From contig OY987244.1 in assembly GCA_963920765.1 (NCBI GenBank), positions 28,438,358 through 28,502,357 on the forward strand: 64,000 nt of DNA, given 5' to 3'. A program made the translations under genes and the position numbers. This DNA comes from Ulota crispa. Lineage: Eukaryota; Streptophyta; Bryopsida; Orthotrichales; Orthotrichaceae. Shown here in pieces: positions 33,843-45,450 of this stretch (positions are counted from its first letter, which is position 1; every line of letters begins with the position of its first letter). Below the pieces are notes generated by a model, which saw nothing but the letters and a program-made list of their open reading frames with translations, was not told where the DNA came from and searched no databases.

Positions 33843-36800
33843 CTAAGCGGCACGGGGATCCATGCCCATCTGCCAGACGAAGACCGATTCATCCCATGCA
33901 GTGCTAGCTAGCAAACCCTCTACTAAAGCACTCATGTCAATGCCTACAGCAAACTCGGTGTGTTGAGTAAGACGAGCAAGGAGAGCATCCTCTGGCTGCC
34001 GGTAATCCCACAAACAGACGGACATGTCGTACGAGCAGGACGCTAAGAGGCTTTCTTGATGAGGCGAGAATTTTACCCGGCGAACAGCATACGTGTGGCC
34101 GAGCAATCGTGTCAACTCTTGACGCGGGTTTCGAACGTCCCAGATCTTGATCGACTTGTCCACCGAGCCTGATGCTAACACGAACTCGTTATACTTGTTC
34201 CAATCGCATGTGAGTATTTCCATTTCATGTCCTGGGATTACGAAGGTTGATCGGGGTTGACGCACATCCCACACCCGGACAGTGCAATCACCAGAGGCGG
34301 ATGCAAAAATGTCTGCATGCCGTGGATTCCTGGGCAGAACATATGTCCCAAGTTCAATTTTTTTTGTCAATATAGCACGAGAGTGTGGAGGGCGTACATA
34401 CAGAATAATGATTCCATTGCTGCCAAAAGAGTGCGTAATTCGTAGCACAATTAACAAGTCCCTTCTTCATCCAACGTAGAGCTGTAAACAACGTATAGTG
34501 CACGACACTCATAACCAACAACTATTATACTAAAGCACAACACATATACTCATTAGCTCAAAAGTAATTCCACCACCAAGTGGGACAAACTCTTCATCTT
34601 GATGGACTCGATTTTTTTATAACTTTTTTTTTGACAAAGCCTTAGGCTAACCGCTTAAATTGGGAGTTGTTGGTTATGAGTGTCATGCACCGTAGAACCA
34701 CTAACTATACACGAGATTACACATCACGGAAAAAATAAATTGGCAAGGTAGTAACGAGATAGATTGTCACAGAATTACCAGGTTGCGTTGTAAACACAGT
34801 AAGAGTGCTCGGCGAAAGTTCTTAGTGAACGTGGTGAATCTACGGTCCACAGCTGCACTAGAATTCAATGATTTCCAACATAAGACATCTTGTATATTCT
34901 TCGTACCAACAAGAGACGTGAAAATACGTTTGATGTACGAGCTTAATAAATGAAAGCTCTTGGTCAGATAACATCTCTAACACATAATGTGAGTAGTAAT
35001 AAAATAAAGAAAAGAGAAGCAAGAAAAGGTACTGTAGTCAGGAGAGTCTTTTTAAAAATGGGTGATGCCTACCCGAATAGTATCGTCCCACGAGCTACTC
35101 AAAAATGAATCTTTCCTGACCAAATTCCAGTCGACCGACGCCCTGCTCCACACCATAGTTCACTGGTCAATGTCATAGCAGATACTCAGAGGCATCAGTA
35201 TTAATTTCAGTCATTGCATGAAGCCATAACGAATCACTCTAAATTAAAACATATAGATCAGCTGAAATTTACGGGAAGGCATTTTCAAGAAAAGCACAAG
35301 TCTACAGGCTCGAGAAGTGAAGGGGTAGACCCTCCGAACTCAAACTAGAAAGCCGCGTTTACTACAGCTGAGTAGGAGAAGGATAAGACGTACACTTCAT
35401 GTGCATGCTCTTGGCTACTGCTGACTGGGTTAGCCATAGGAGGAGCTGTTAAATCCCAAACCTAAAAGAAACGATGTCGTGCACGTACACCGTGAGATAT
35501 CTTTTTTAGCGGAGCTTTGTAACTCATCTGCTAATGCCCACATATTCAACCAACAAGGTATATTGTAATTTTTCCGCCCTTATTATAGGCCTTCTTCAAC
35601 AACATTAAACGTTCGAGGCCTATCAATTACTCTAACCAAATGTGAAGAATAACCATAGGATCTAATCGTTACCTTGATACTGCCGTCTCCACTTGCTGAA
35701 ACCAGCACATTTTCATTGTCCTGTTCAAAATTTTCAATGCATTACAACGGAAATCAAGTAACATAGATCACCATGAGCACCAAAGTATAATTACAAATTA
35801 GCACACAATTTTCAAGGCACCTCTACATTGACATTGTAACATGGTAAGATCTTCAGCAATGGAAAATGAGGTTCGAGCCTAGTCGGCAAGAACCCTGACC
35901 TAGATAAAATTCAGCTGTTAAGGAGGAAGAGTACCTCAGACCACGCACAATCATAAAGACCATCAGGTGTATCAAACGCAGCTATTTGCACCATACCATT
36001 GGGAGTGAGCTGCGAACAATAAAAATCAATTTAGTTCTCTGAAACGAGGCATGCATGACCAGCTATATTGTGCTACTCAAAACACCCCTCCTATAACTAA
36101 AAAATATTGAATGTGCAGAAGGAACTCTCCATATCTTCGTCGACAGTAAGAAACTGCTTGTATTCTTCAACTTCTTTTGCTTTTAAACATAAGATACGTA
36201 TCATAATAGAAACTTACGTCAAGTATATGTTGGCGGCCCGTACCAACGATGCCAAAGTTTTGTGAAGTGGACACAGCTAGACGGTTCTCCAGAAACGGGC
36301 TGAACTTTACCTGGAAAATCAACATCAACAGAGCTCTCCAACTTCAGAGCCCTAGAATACTAATTATCTACCATATCGCTAAAAGAAATGCAAAAATTTC
36401 TGCGGTATGAATCGACCTTTCAGAAAACAAAAGTGTTCTAATATAACACAAGTGCAAATTTATGCAAAACTCAACAAAAGGCATTGAATCGATCTTCTGT
36501 AGAAAACAGTGCAAAAATGAAGCAAAGAGCAAGAAAAACAAGAGCTATAAATATTACACATGCCAAAAGGACAGCCCATGCTAATTAAGATTGTTATAAA
36601 GTGCTTAACTACGCGGGAGACAAACAAGTCGACACAGCCATGATCCTCCTAAAAGGGGAAACACTATAACACTCTTTCGCCAATTATCTCATCTTCCACC
36701 AATCTTATCAAGAAAATTAAAATCCTACCATAAGTACTATTTCTGTCCACTTTCCTAGAAACAAGATTTTTAACACATTTACTGCACGCAAATCTGCTTA

Positions 36801-37547
36801 AATCGGAGTTTACGATGCAATTAGGTCAACAACACAACTCCACGCCCTAAACTAAAATTGCCTGGAGTACTTAAAGTCCTCCTCGTCTCGTTCGATCAGC
36901 CCTTACCAAAATTTCAAAGATTCCTATAATCGGTTCCTTAATTGCGTCAATTCTAAGCTCCCCGAAGCCTCTTCAGAAGTTCCACTCAAACAACAATTCT
37001 AACAAGAAAGAAGCCATTTCTTAATTAAACTCAGCACAACGTGCTTAACAACGCAGGAGCATAACTAAATTCGCACACATGTCGACACAGTCATAGTCCT
37101 CCCAAAAGAAACACTACACACTCTTTCAGCTAAGTGTCTCAAATCTCAGAGCATCTTGAACATACAAAGAAAATAGAATAATCCTATCAGAAGTACTGTT
37201 TCTGTTCAACAAGGTTTTCAAGGGAAAGCACACGCAAAAACAATCATTAATTAAAATTAGGTCGTCTACACAAACTATTTTACGTAGAATTCACTCCTTA
37301 CACGAAAATCGCCTAAAATACTTCTCAGTTCTCCTTTCACGAACTACTCCTCTTCGCTCAGCTATTTTGCATAATCTCCAACAATTCTTTAACCGGTTGA
37401 TTCTTCAATTACGTTAACAATCAGGCCCCGAACCGTTTTCGCAGGTTTCAGTCAGAAAGTGATTTCACCGAAAAAGCAAGAAGAAGGAAGAATGAAAAAA
37501 TGTGGACTCACGGAGTAGCCGTTGAAGGCGGTCTTGAACATCGGCAT
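33843..37547 (-). CDS. PEX7: Peroxin-7, peroxisomal PTS2 import receptor, complete, eight exons
   Basis: PEX7 is the cytosolic WD40 receptor that binds PTS2 signals and brings matrix enzymes to the peroxisome. Coding exons on the minus strand are 37547-37512, 36310-36218, 36009-35935, 35720-35673, 35461-35394, 35142-35073, 34852-34779 and 34329-33843. All junctions are GT-AG and keep phase. They give 316 residues, against 317 in Arabidopsis as I recall. The product starts MPMFKTAFNGYS, then KFSPFLENRLAV, and ends VFVWQMGMDPRAA. WD-type signatures include SASGDGSIKVWDL, SSSWDDTIRLWTV, SASGDCTVRVWDVR, SGSVDKSIKIWDVR and ASCSYDMSVCLWDY. The highly conserved HTEFAVGIDMS is present near the C terminus. 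The ATG at 37547 matches the family start. The gene appears intact. Introns carry no obvious transposon. Confidence 0.97.
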
Positions 37548-37795
37548 CCTGGCGACGAGTGTCTCTTGGATTGATGAGCTATAAACCTCCGGATTGCCCC
37601 GCCCTTGGCTAGTCTTGTGTTCTCCGCTTAGCAAATTACGAGCTCTCTTCAGTAATGAAATCTGGAAGCGGAAACGCAAGCACCGCTCGACATCAATTGC
37701 CTGAGCGGAGAAGCTATGGCGACTCCGGGACTGCGAGAGCTTCAGTCGAAGAATCGTCTGATTCATCAAAGCTCTATCGACGGGTCGATGCGACG

Positions 37796-37823
37796 ATGGC
37801 CATGGCCACGTGGCCATGGCCAT
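37796..37823. promoter_or_regulatory. 28-bp perfect palindrome centred on a G-box
   Basis: The core CACGTG at 37807-37812 is flanked on each side by GGCCATGGCCAT-type sequence, so 14 bases match perfectly on either side of the dyad. A further CATGGCC unit adjoins it on the right. It lies about 250 bp upstream of the PEX7 start codon, where a promoter or 5' UTR is expected. G-boxes are known bZIP/bHLH sites in plants. A role here is inference. Confidence 0.5.
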
Positions 37824-37902
37824 GGCCCTATCATCATGATGCATCATGTATGTTACATGTGATGTTTATCCGGTTTTTTAATTTAGTAAAAATTAGATAA
37901 GA

Positions 37903-38962
37903 CAATTTAGTTTTGCGAAATGAGGCATGCATGACCAGCGCAATTGTACTAATAAAAACAGCCCTTCTCCAACTAATAAAATTTGAACGTGCGGAATGAA
38001 CCCTCCATATCTTCGTAGGCAGTAAGAAACTGCTTGTGTTTAGGATGTTGCTGTTTTGTATACGGACTCCCAAGTTGTATATGGATGGGGTATTTGAATA
38101 GCACATGAATTTCATTGGAGTAGTAAGTTTCAAGCCAAGTCATAGACATACTACTTGTCAATTAGGATTTTTTGGGGAATTTTTAACATTTGTCATATAG
38201 TTATTTTTTCAAGTACTAAATGGTTCTTGTACAAATACAAACAACACTTTTGGTAAGCAATATCCTTTAGGGACTTCTTTTGCTTTTAAAGGTAAGGCAT
38301 GTATCACAATAGACACTTACATCAAGCATATGTTGGCAGCTGAAACCTACGATGCCAAAGTTTTTGAAGTGGACACAGCTAGGCGGTTCTCCAAAAACGG
38401 GCTGAACTTTTCCTAGAAAATTAACAAAGTTCTCCAAATTCAGTGCCCTAGAACACCAATTATCTACTGTGTCGCTTAAAGGAATGCAATAATTTATGCG
38501 ATATGAATCAACCTCTCAAAAACAAAAGTGTTTTAATATAACACAAGTGCAAATTAATGCAAGACTCATCACAAGGACATTGAATTGATCTTCTTTAGAA
38601 AACAATGCAAAGATGAAGCAAAGAGCAGGAAAAACAAGAGCTATAAACATTACACATGCCAAAGGCCAACCCATGCTAATTAAGGTCATTATAAAGTGCT
38701 TAACAATGTAAGAGACTAATATGTCGACGTGGCCTTGATCCTCCTAAAAGGGGAAACACTCTTTAGCCAATTGTCTCATCTTCCACCAATCTTATAAAGA
38801 AGGTAGAAATCCTATAGTAAGTACTTTTTTTGTCCAATTTTTTAAAAACAAGATTTCAAACACAATTAATGCACTCAAATCTACGTAAATTGGAGTTTAC
38901 AATGCAATTAGGTCATCAACACAACTCCACGCCCAAAACTAAAATTGCCTTGAGTACCTCAA
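37903..38962 (-). pseudogene. Partial duplicate of PEX7 (intron 2 part, exon 2, most of intron 1)
   Basis: It aligns with 36028-36872 inside the intact gene. Shared landmarks are GAGGCATGCATGACCAGC, CTCCATATCTTCGT, CAGTAAGAAACTGCTTGT, GATGCCAAAGTTTT, AGTGGACACAGCTAG, CGGGCTGAACTTT and CACGCCC-AAACTAAAATTGCC. About 235 bp at 38037-38271 are unique to the copy. The exon 2 equivalent is at about 38321-38413. The copy has the same orientation as PEX7 and sits just upstream of its promoter. It has no start exon or later exons, so it cannot encode the receptor. Its right edge lies next to a CACTA-type end at 38965. Confidence 0.9.
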
Positions 38963-38964
38963 TT

Positions 38965-39095
38965 CACTACAAGAAAAAAGGCCATTTTTGACTACCAAAA
39001 TAGTATAACAATTAAGACCATTTGACTAGTCTAGTATCAATCAAGTGGTTTAATTTATGACTGCTTGTAGTCATAAATTAAATTATGTATGACTA
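38965..39095 (+). mobile_element. CACTA-like transposon end
   Basis: CACTACAAGAAAAAAGGCC is a typical plant CACTA (En/Spm) terminus. It is followed by subterminal palindromic motifs GACTAGTC and ATTTATGACTGCTTGTAGTC, then TAGTCATAAAT. The opposite end (TTTTCTTGTAGTG) was not found in the window, so only one end is supported. Confidence 0.55.
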
Positions 39096-39360
39096 CTTGT
39101 ACGTAGTGGAAAAGGGCTCCTCATTGACATATAGTTGACATAAAAATTTCCAAAGTGACACAGTGACTGTTTTAGTTTCTTGATTTTGACAATTTGTGAG
39201 TTTTTTAAAAGCTTGTGTCAATTGGTACGGGGAAGTGGATCCTAACCAGCATAAAGTTGACACAGAAATGTCCAAATTGACAGTATGACACATTTGGTTC
39301 CGTCATGATGTCAATTTTTGAGATTTTCACAAATTTGTGTCAATTTTTTGTTGATTACCT
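39096..39360. repeat. Two-copy repeat with AGTTGACA motifs
   Basis: TATAGTTGACATAAAAATTTCC and the following GACA recur about 130 bp later as TAAAGTTGACACAGAAATGTC with GACAGT. GTGTCAATTGGTA also matches GTGTCAATTTTTT. It may be interior DNA of the CACTA-like element. Confidence 0.5.
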
Positions 39361-39424
39361 TATTGTTGAAATTACATCCATTAGTATTTGACAAAAAATT
39401 AATTATTCCAACAACGTGACTTCA

Positions 39425-39770
39425 AATTGAAATTTTTTAGAATCTTTTTTGGAATCTTTGAGAATCATTGAAATTCTTTTTGGAATCTTTTCAAATTCAT
39501 TGAAAATCTTTAAAAATCATTGAAAATATTTTTAGAATCCTTCTAGAATCTTCTTGAATATTCTTGAAATCTTTTTAGAATCTTTGAGATTCTTTGAGAT
39601 TCTTCTAGAATCTTTGAAAATCTTTGAGAATTTGTTTAAAATCTTTGAAAATCTTCTTAGAATCTTTTTGAAATCTTGTTGGAACTCATTAAAAAATTTC
39701 AACGTCTTATATATACATATAAACTTTTAGAATCTTTTTAGAATGTTTTTGGAAGATTCAAAAATCTTCA
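39425..39770. repeat. Degenerate short tandem repeat, GAATCTTT-type unit
   Basis: Units of about 10-12 bp built on AGAATCTTTTT, GAAATCTTT and GAGATTCTT fill this stretch with many variants. It is a decayed minisatellite with no coding meaning. Confidence 0.8.
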
Positions 39771-41196
39771 AAATAATTTACAATGTTTGTAACCTTTTGG
39801 ATCTTTTGATTTTTTGATTGTGTATTAATGGCAAGATTTTATTTCCATAACTTTTTACAACTTGATGTTTTTAAAGCTAGCAAACAATGAAAGCTATTTT
39901 AACCTATTTAGAGGTTTTTTCAGAAAAAATTGGAACTAGAAAAAATTTAAAATGAAGCCAAATTTTAGTTGCAACATTACTTTTGAGATTTATGTATTCC
40001 AATCAAAACTTATAAACAAAAATCAAATGGGCGAAAAAAAAAAAATTCTTATAATTTATGTACATCTTCTCTAACTTTTGCTCATAATTTCTGATTAAAA
40101 TTTTAAATTAAGAAAAAAATTGTTGGAAGTGAAAGTAGACTATGTTTTCTAACTTTTGAAACTATAAGTTTTTTCAAAAAAATAATTTAATATGTCAAAA
40201 TAGCATCTAAAATCTATGGAGTTTGCAAAGTAATAAAAGCAATGTCATATAAATTTGTTTTTATCATTACTGTGCACATGCGGGTGCAGAAGTGGTGCAT
40301 TTGCAAAATCACTTGAGCGACATGTGAGTGGTTGTGGATTTTAACCCTTGCTTGGCAACTGAGTTGCCATGTCGGCGGGCCTAGGCCTAGGCGCCATAGC
40401 GCCATGCTGGCAATTCTAGGTGGATGGTCGGGCTTGCCACGCCAGTGATTTCTAGTAGGCGGTTGGCCTGCCATGCATCCCGGTCCATGTCTAGGCGCCA
40501 AAGCAACCACACTAGCCAGCCCAAGCGGCCAAATTTTAGGCTTGGTTTTTGTGAAGACAACTGAAACAATTTTTAAAATTTTTTCATGACAGCATTCTCA
40601 AATACATTATGATGTCAACTTTCTTGTGAAAATTGACATAATTTATGTCAAAATGACATCCTAGTCACCACGTTCTAATCAACACAACACATGCTCCCTT
40701 CATAGTTCCTATTAAGCATTGTTCACACATTGCTCACGTTGCAATACCATAAGTACCTTTGCGATTTATTGTCACGCAAGTGCAAACCTTCAAATCTTCC
40801 AAACTGTACGAGAACTTTAAATCTTGTTGCGCTACGTGCTGCTCATATCCTCTCCAAACCTAATTTCCAGACGCTTCTTTAAACATGCTGTAGGAGATGC
40901 TCTTAGCCCTCCAATTATCCTTCAAATTTTTAGCAAATTCTTGCCAAACCTCAATTTGTGATTAACTAACACAACACGACAAAAATTGGGTGAAAAATGG
41001 ATGAAATTTCCAAATTCCTCCTCCAAACAAATATGAGGTTTGCCTAAACTTGGATAAAAGCTACTAAAATCAGTAGATTTTATGGATGCCAAACATATAG
41101 ATAAATTTCAATATTCAAAAACCCATTTAAAAATGAAATGATTTTATTTTAAAGATCTAAGCTCTAGAATTTGTTATTGAAAAACTCATAGTTTTA
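39771..41196. other. Intergenic DNA with a GC-rich patch
   Basis: A GC-rich patch at about 40340-40530 contains repeated CTAGGCGCCA and GGCCTGCCATGC motifs but no gene. GGAGATGCTCTTA at about 40892-40904 looks like one end of a MITE whose partner was not found. Confidence 0.4.
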
Positions 41197-44023
41197 TTAA
41201 CTCCTGAGCGCTCCAGTGCTGTCAGGTTGAGAGATGCGCGCTTTGGAATTTTGCAAAGTGTCTCGCTGCAATCGTGCATTGCTGGCTAAAATTGTCGTTG
41301 ATTTTGATTTTCACTCTTCAAATCTTCAGTCTCTAATCTTCCATTGACCTATTATGTGACTGGTTCTAGGGATATAAGGGTCAAGGTAAAGATAAAAGCC
41401 CACTAAAAACGGAACCGATAGATCAGAACAATAGATTGGAACAGCAAACATGAGTTGCCGTCCGTATAACAAGATCCTAAAATAAAATTCACGATCTGCT
41501 GGCTAAAGCTCCAGATTGTGAGAATAGAGCAAGTCTCAATCATGTGAATGATCAATCTCACTTTGTCACCACAATAATAAATAGGATTAAGTTTGGTTTA
41601 ATCCAAACTGCCTGCAACAAGATTTACAAAACAGAATAAAAATGAATTGACAAACAAGCTTCCAAAACCGGCTAGGATTAACAAAACAACATTCCACATA
41701 TACATAAAAAATAAACTTAAAACATTCCTCTTGAAATCTTCATTTCTTCAAATCTTTCAGTCTTTAAATCTTCGTGTTTTAATAAAAACAATGGAAAAAA
41801 TCACAAATAACAAGTTTTAAAAAAGCTACAACCTTCTATCTAGTGCCATAAATGATTCAAAGATCTAAATGCTAATTGCAATAGCAATTTGAAAAACTCT
41901 TCTAACCTTTTAATATCCTTCCAAATTTCAACTCAATCTAAGCTACTATCCAAAAGTTATGCGGGTTCAAAATATAAACTCTACTTCCTCATTGCAAACT
42001 AAACACTACTTCTATAAACCTCTATAACTTTTGTTTCACACATCACTCATAGAAACGTAATATCAATTTGAAAAGATGATATCACTGGCTACAATTCCTA
42101 AAATTTTCACTTCAAAATATAACTCTGTCCAAAAGTTTTAGTCAATCGAAGTGTGGGTCTCAATTTTTTAAAAGCACCAAAATCCCCAACTCCTACACAC
42201 TATAACTTCTTCAGTAAGACTCCAAATGAAATGATTGAAGACAATACAAAAAGCAATGACAACAAAATATCACTCTTAAAATTTTGAGAAGAAAATTTCA
42301 TACTATCCAAAAGTTGTAGCTCTTCAAAGTTTCGGCCTTCTCATAACAAAAGGGCAGTCATCTCCAATCTTTCATACTTCCATAATTTTCTTCTGCAAGC
42401 TCCAAATCTTAAGTTTAAAAACTTTTGAAAGAGCTAAGACTAAAATGAACATCCTCCCTAAATTTGGTTGCAAAATGATATATAGATCATAAGCTATGGC
42501 TTGTCAAAGTCTCAGCCTTTTTTCATAATTTGGCTTTTTGACTCCAAAATTTAAACACTCATAACTATTGCATCACAACTCCAAATTAAACTTGCAAACT
42601 CATTATGGAAAGGTAATCACACAAGAAATAACTCTTTTAAATTCTAAATCAAAATCATGTATACATAAAAAAATCTCTTACCTCAAAATTTTGGGATTTC
42701 TTCTCTCTTCTAATCAATACTTATACACTAATTTCCAATATATTAAGGAATCTCTCTTCCTTAATTTTGACCATACCTAAGATAGGAAGGTGAAGCACAT
42801 CAGCCCATGCTCTTTTCCATTCTAACTCCACCATAGATGTCAAACCCTTTTTTCTTTTATACTTTTTTCATTCACTTCTAAATCTTTAGTAATTTTTATT
42901 CAAATAAAGGCAAAAGATATGAGTCTTCCAAAACATTTAAATAAACATATAAAAATTATTAAATTACAAAATAAATACCACCGTAAAGTAGCCACGTGCC
43001 CTTGCGGGCATATAATAGTGTCAAACGCTTATCTTCAGTCGCCAAGTCGTGAACTTAGTTGGCTAGAAAATTGGTCGGCTCTAGCCGCCCGCCAATCTGG
43101 GTTTGAACTCCATCGAACTTGTTGAGCGATGATGGCGGCCCACGGCTGACAGCTAGTGAGGCAGGAAATTGGCTCAGCCAACTCGCTGTCTATCTCTCTA
43201 AGCTGTGCATGTGATAAGACGGCGTAGCGCACTAGAATCTATAGTTGCTGCAATGTTACCAAATCATGGTTATCACCACGACCACTCTTTATGCCTCGAC
43301 TGTTGATTTATTGAAATAGATACAAACGTAAAAAAAACAAGTATCTACATGATAGAGGGGTCTCCATCACGACAGCGTTCCACACTGGAGTGCTCAGAAT
43401 TGAAATATAGCGAAAAGGTATTGAATCTTGGAGGTATTTGCGAGGGAATTGTATATGGGGACTCCAGGATACATTATTAATGACATGACATGAATGGATG
43501 TGTTTAAAAGTTCAAGATTTAGGGGTGGAGGGCATCGCATTTTGAACTAAATATACGAAAAAGCCATTTTCGAGGCTTTCTGGGGACAGAGTTATTACTA
43601 AATTCTTTGTAAGTCTTTCCCATCACAGTATTGGTTTTTGACTTCTACAGCTTGCGGATTATCCATTTGTACATTAAAAAAACCACAAATTTGCAAGCTA
43701 AAAGAATATTCTAAATTCTATCCCTACTAAAATTTTGAGGCTTAATTTGACTTTCACCAATTGAGACAGATCCATAAAGTTCAAAAGCACCAAATAAAAG
43801 AAGTCCCTAACCATTTTCAACAGTCATTTGACATTTATAATCTTTTAGTGCATACGGTGGATTCGGCTCAAATTTTATGGATAGGCTGGTCATCAAGCTC
43901 TTGTTCCATTCTAGCGGTCAAGTTCCTTAGATCCCAGTACTGCGGCCGGGAAGGCAACTTCTTCAGTCCATGGTCCATCACAACCATTTTTTTGCAATTA
44001 TGCATAGGGCGCTCGGGAATTAA
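41197..44023. mobile_element. Possible longer TTAA-element with family B ends
   Basis: The left end TTAACTCCTGAGCGCTCCAG and the right end GGGCGCTCGGGAATTAA match the family B termini and face each other, 2.8 kb apart. No transposase frame is visible between them. They could be the ends of one long element or of two truncated ones. The segment 41900-42700 is rich in TCCAAAT and AACTCTT motifs but has no identified gene. Confidence 0.35.
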
Positions 44024-44218
44024 CTTTTATTGATCCAAATTTTGTATTAAATGGTCAAAATGCACCTCTGAAACAGCTGTTTTCATAATGTGTTTAAGCC
44101 TTACGGTTGAATTAAAATATATAATAAGAGCATCCATTTCAAATTCTTTTAGATTTCAAAAATTGAATTATTACATGCCCAAAAATGTGTGTATAAAAAG
44201 ATAAGCTGTATATACTTA

Positions 44219-44597
44219 GGAAAAATCACAAATATGGGCATTATTTCAAAAAAAATTGTAATTTTTAGTAATTAATTTTGGTTTGGCCATTGGTTGATTT
44301 AGATATATACATCACAATAAATGTTAACCAATTTCCAAAAAACTTAGAAACCGCTCCAAAAATTGCCCTTTCATTTACTAATACTTCTTTATTTAAGCTT
44401 CGATTAGATACAGCTCTACATTTTTGGGAGGTTAGCCAACATTTAATGTAATGTATTTATATTAACCATGTCTAAACCAAAAAAAACACTGAATTTTCTA
44501 AATTATTTTGAAAATCTGCCCTTATGTGTAATTATTTTGAAATTGTGTCCCTCTCTATACTACTTTTCATTTTCATGCCCCTATTTGTAATTTTCCC
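44219..44597. mobile_element. Mutator-type foldback MITE, family G, copy 2
   Basis: The termini GGAAAAATCACAAATATGGG and CCCCTATTTGTAATTTTCCC match copy 1. So do the interior blocks TTTTGGTTTGGCCATTG and CCAAAAAACTTAGAA. The flanks ATATACTTA and ATGCACTTA agree at seven of nine positions, a decayed target duplication older than that of copy 1. Confidence 0.75.
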
Positions 44598-44924
44598 ATG
44601 CACTTAACACACATTATTTTTAGCATCTAGTTGAGCCTAAAAAATCAAAGTTTGAACACCTTCAAATAGAAAGAGATTAATACTTAATTTTGATTGCCTT
44701 GAACTCAAAACCAACTACACAATTTCAAACGAGGTTTAGCTGTGATAAAAAAACTATAGCTTATGGGTGAATTGTTTAGATATTGATTAAAAATAAAGCA
44801 TTCTTTCCACCAGCACATTAAAGTCAATCATGAAGAGTAAGTCTTCTACACTTGTTGCACCAACAAGTGAACAAGGTGATGCATTAGACGTTCTCAATTT
44901 CTCATGCAATCTTTCTTACCCGTC

Positions 44925-45450
44925 ATACCGCCATCCCATCCATACCATCTTTCATCCATGCCATACCTATCCATGCCATCCCTCATCCTTGCTATCCCCC
45001 ATCCATGCCAACCCCATCCATGGCATCCCCCATCCATGTCATCCCCATCCATGGCATCCTCCATCCATGGCATCCTCCATCCATGGCATCCCCCATCCAT
45101 GGCATCTTCTATCCATGCCAACCTCATCCATGCCATCTTCTATCCATGCCATCCTCATTCATGTCATACTCCATCCATGCCATCCAAATCCATGCCATCT
45201 CCCATTCATGTCAACTCCATCCATGTCATCCTCTATCCATGCCATCCCATCCATATCATCCTCATCCATGTCATCTCCATCCATGCCATACCCCATCCGT
45301 GCTATCCTCCATCTATGTCATCCCCATCCATGGCAACCCCATCCATGTCAACCCCATCCATGTCAACATCATCCATGCCATCCCATCCATATCATTCCCA
45401 ATCTATGTCACCCCCATCCATACCATCTCCATCCATGCCATATTGCCATC
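44925..45450. repeat. 16-bp minisatellite, about 32 copies
   Basis: The unit is CCATCCATGCCATCCC with T/C and G/C variants and occasional 15- or 18-bp units. As with the 17-bp array, the unit length is not a multiple of three, so all three plus frames stay open (ATPSM, PHPCH, IHAI cycles). They should not be read as genes. Confidence 0.95.

Noticed and set aside
35865-35905. GGTTCGAGCC, a tRNA B-box-like sequence inside a PEX7 intron
   Set aside because: No A box at the right distance, no acceptor stem and no cloverleaf could be drawn.
43030-43120. A-box-like TAGTTGGCTAGA and B-box-like GGTTTGAACTCC suggesting a tRNA or SINE
   Set aside because: The spacing is roughly right, but no acceptor stem or anticodon arm fits and no second copy was found. 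It was too weak to list as an RNA gene.
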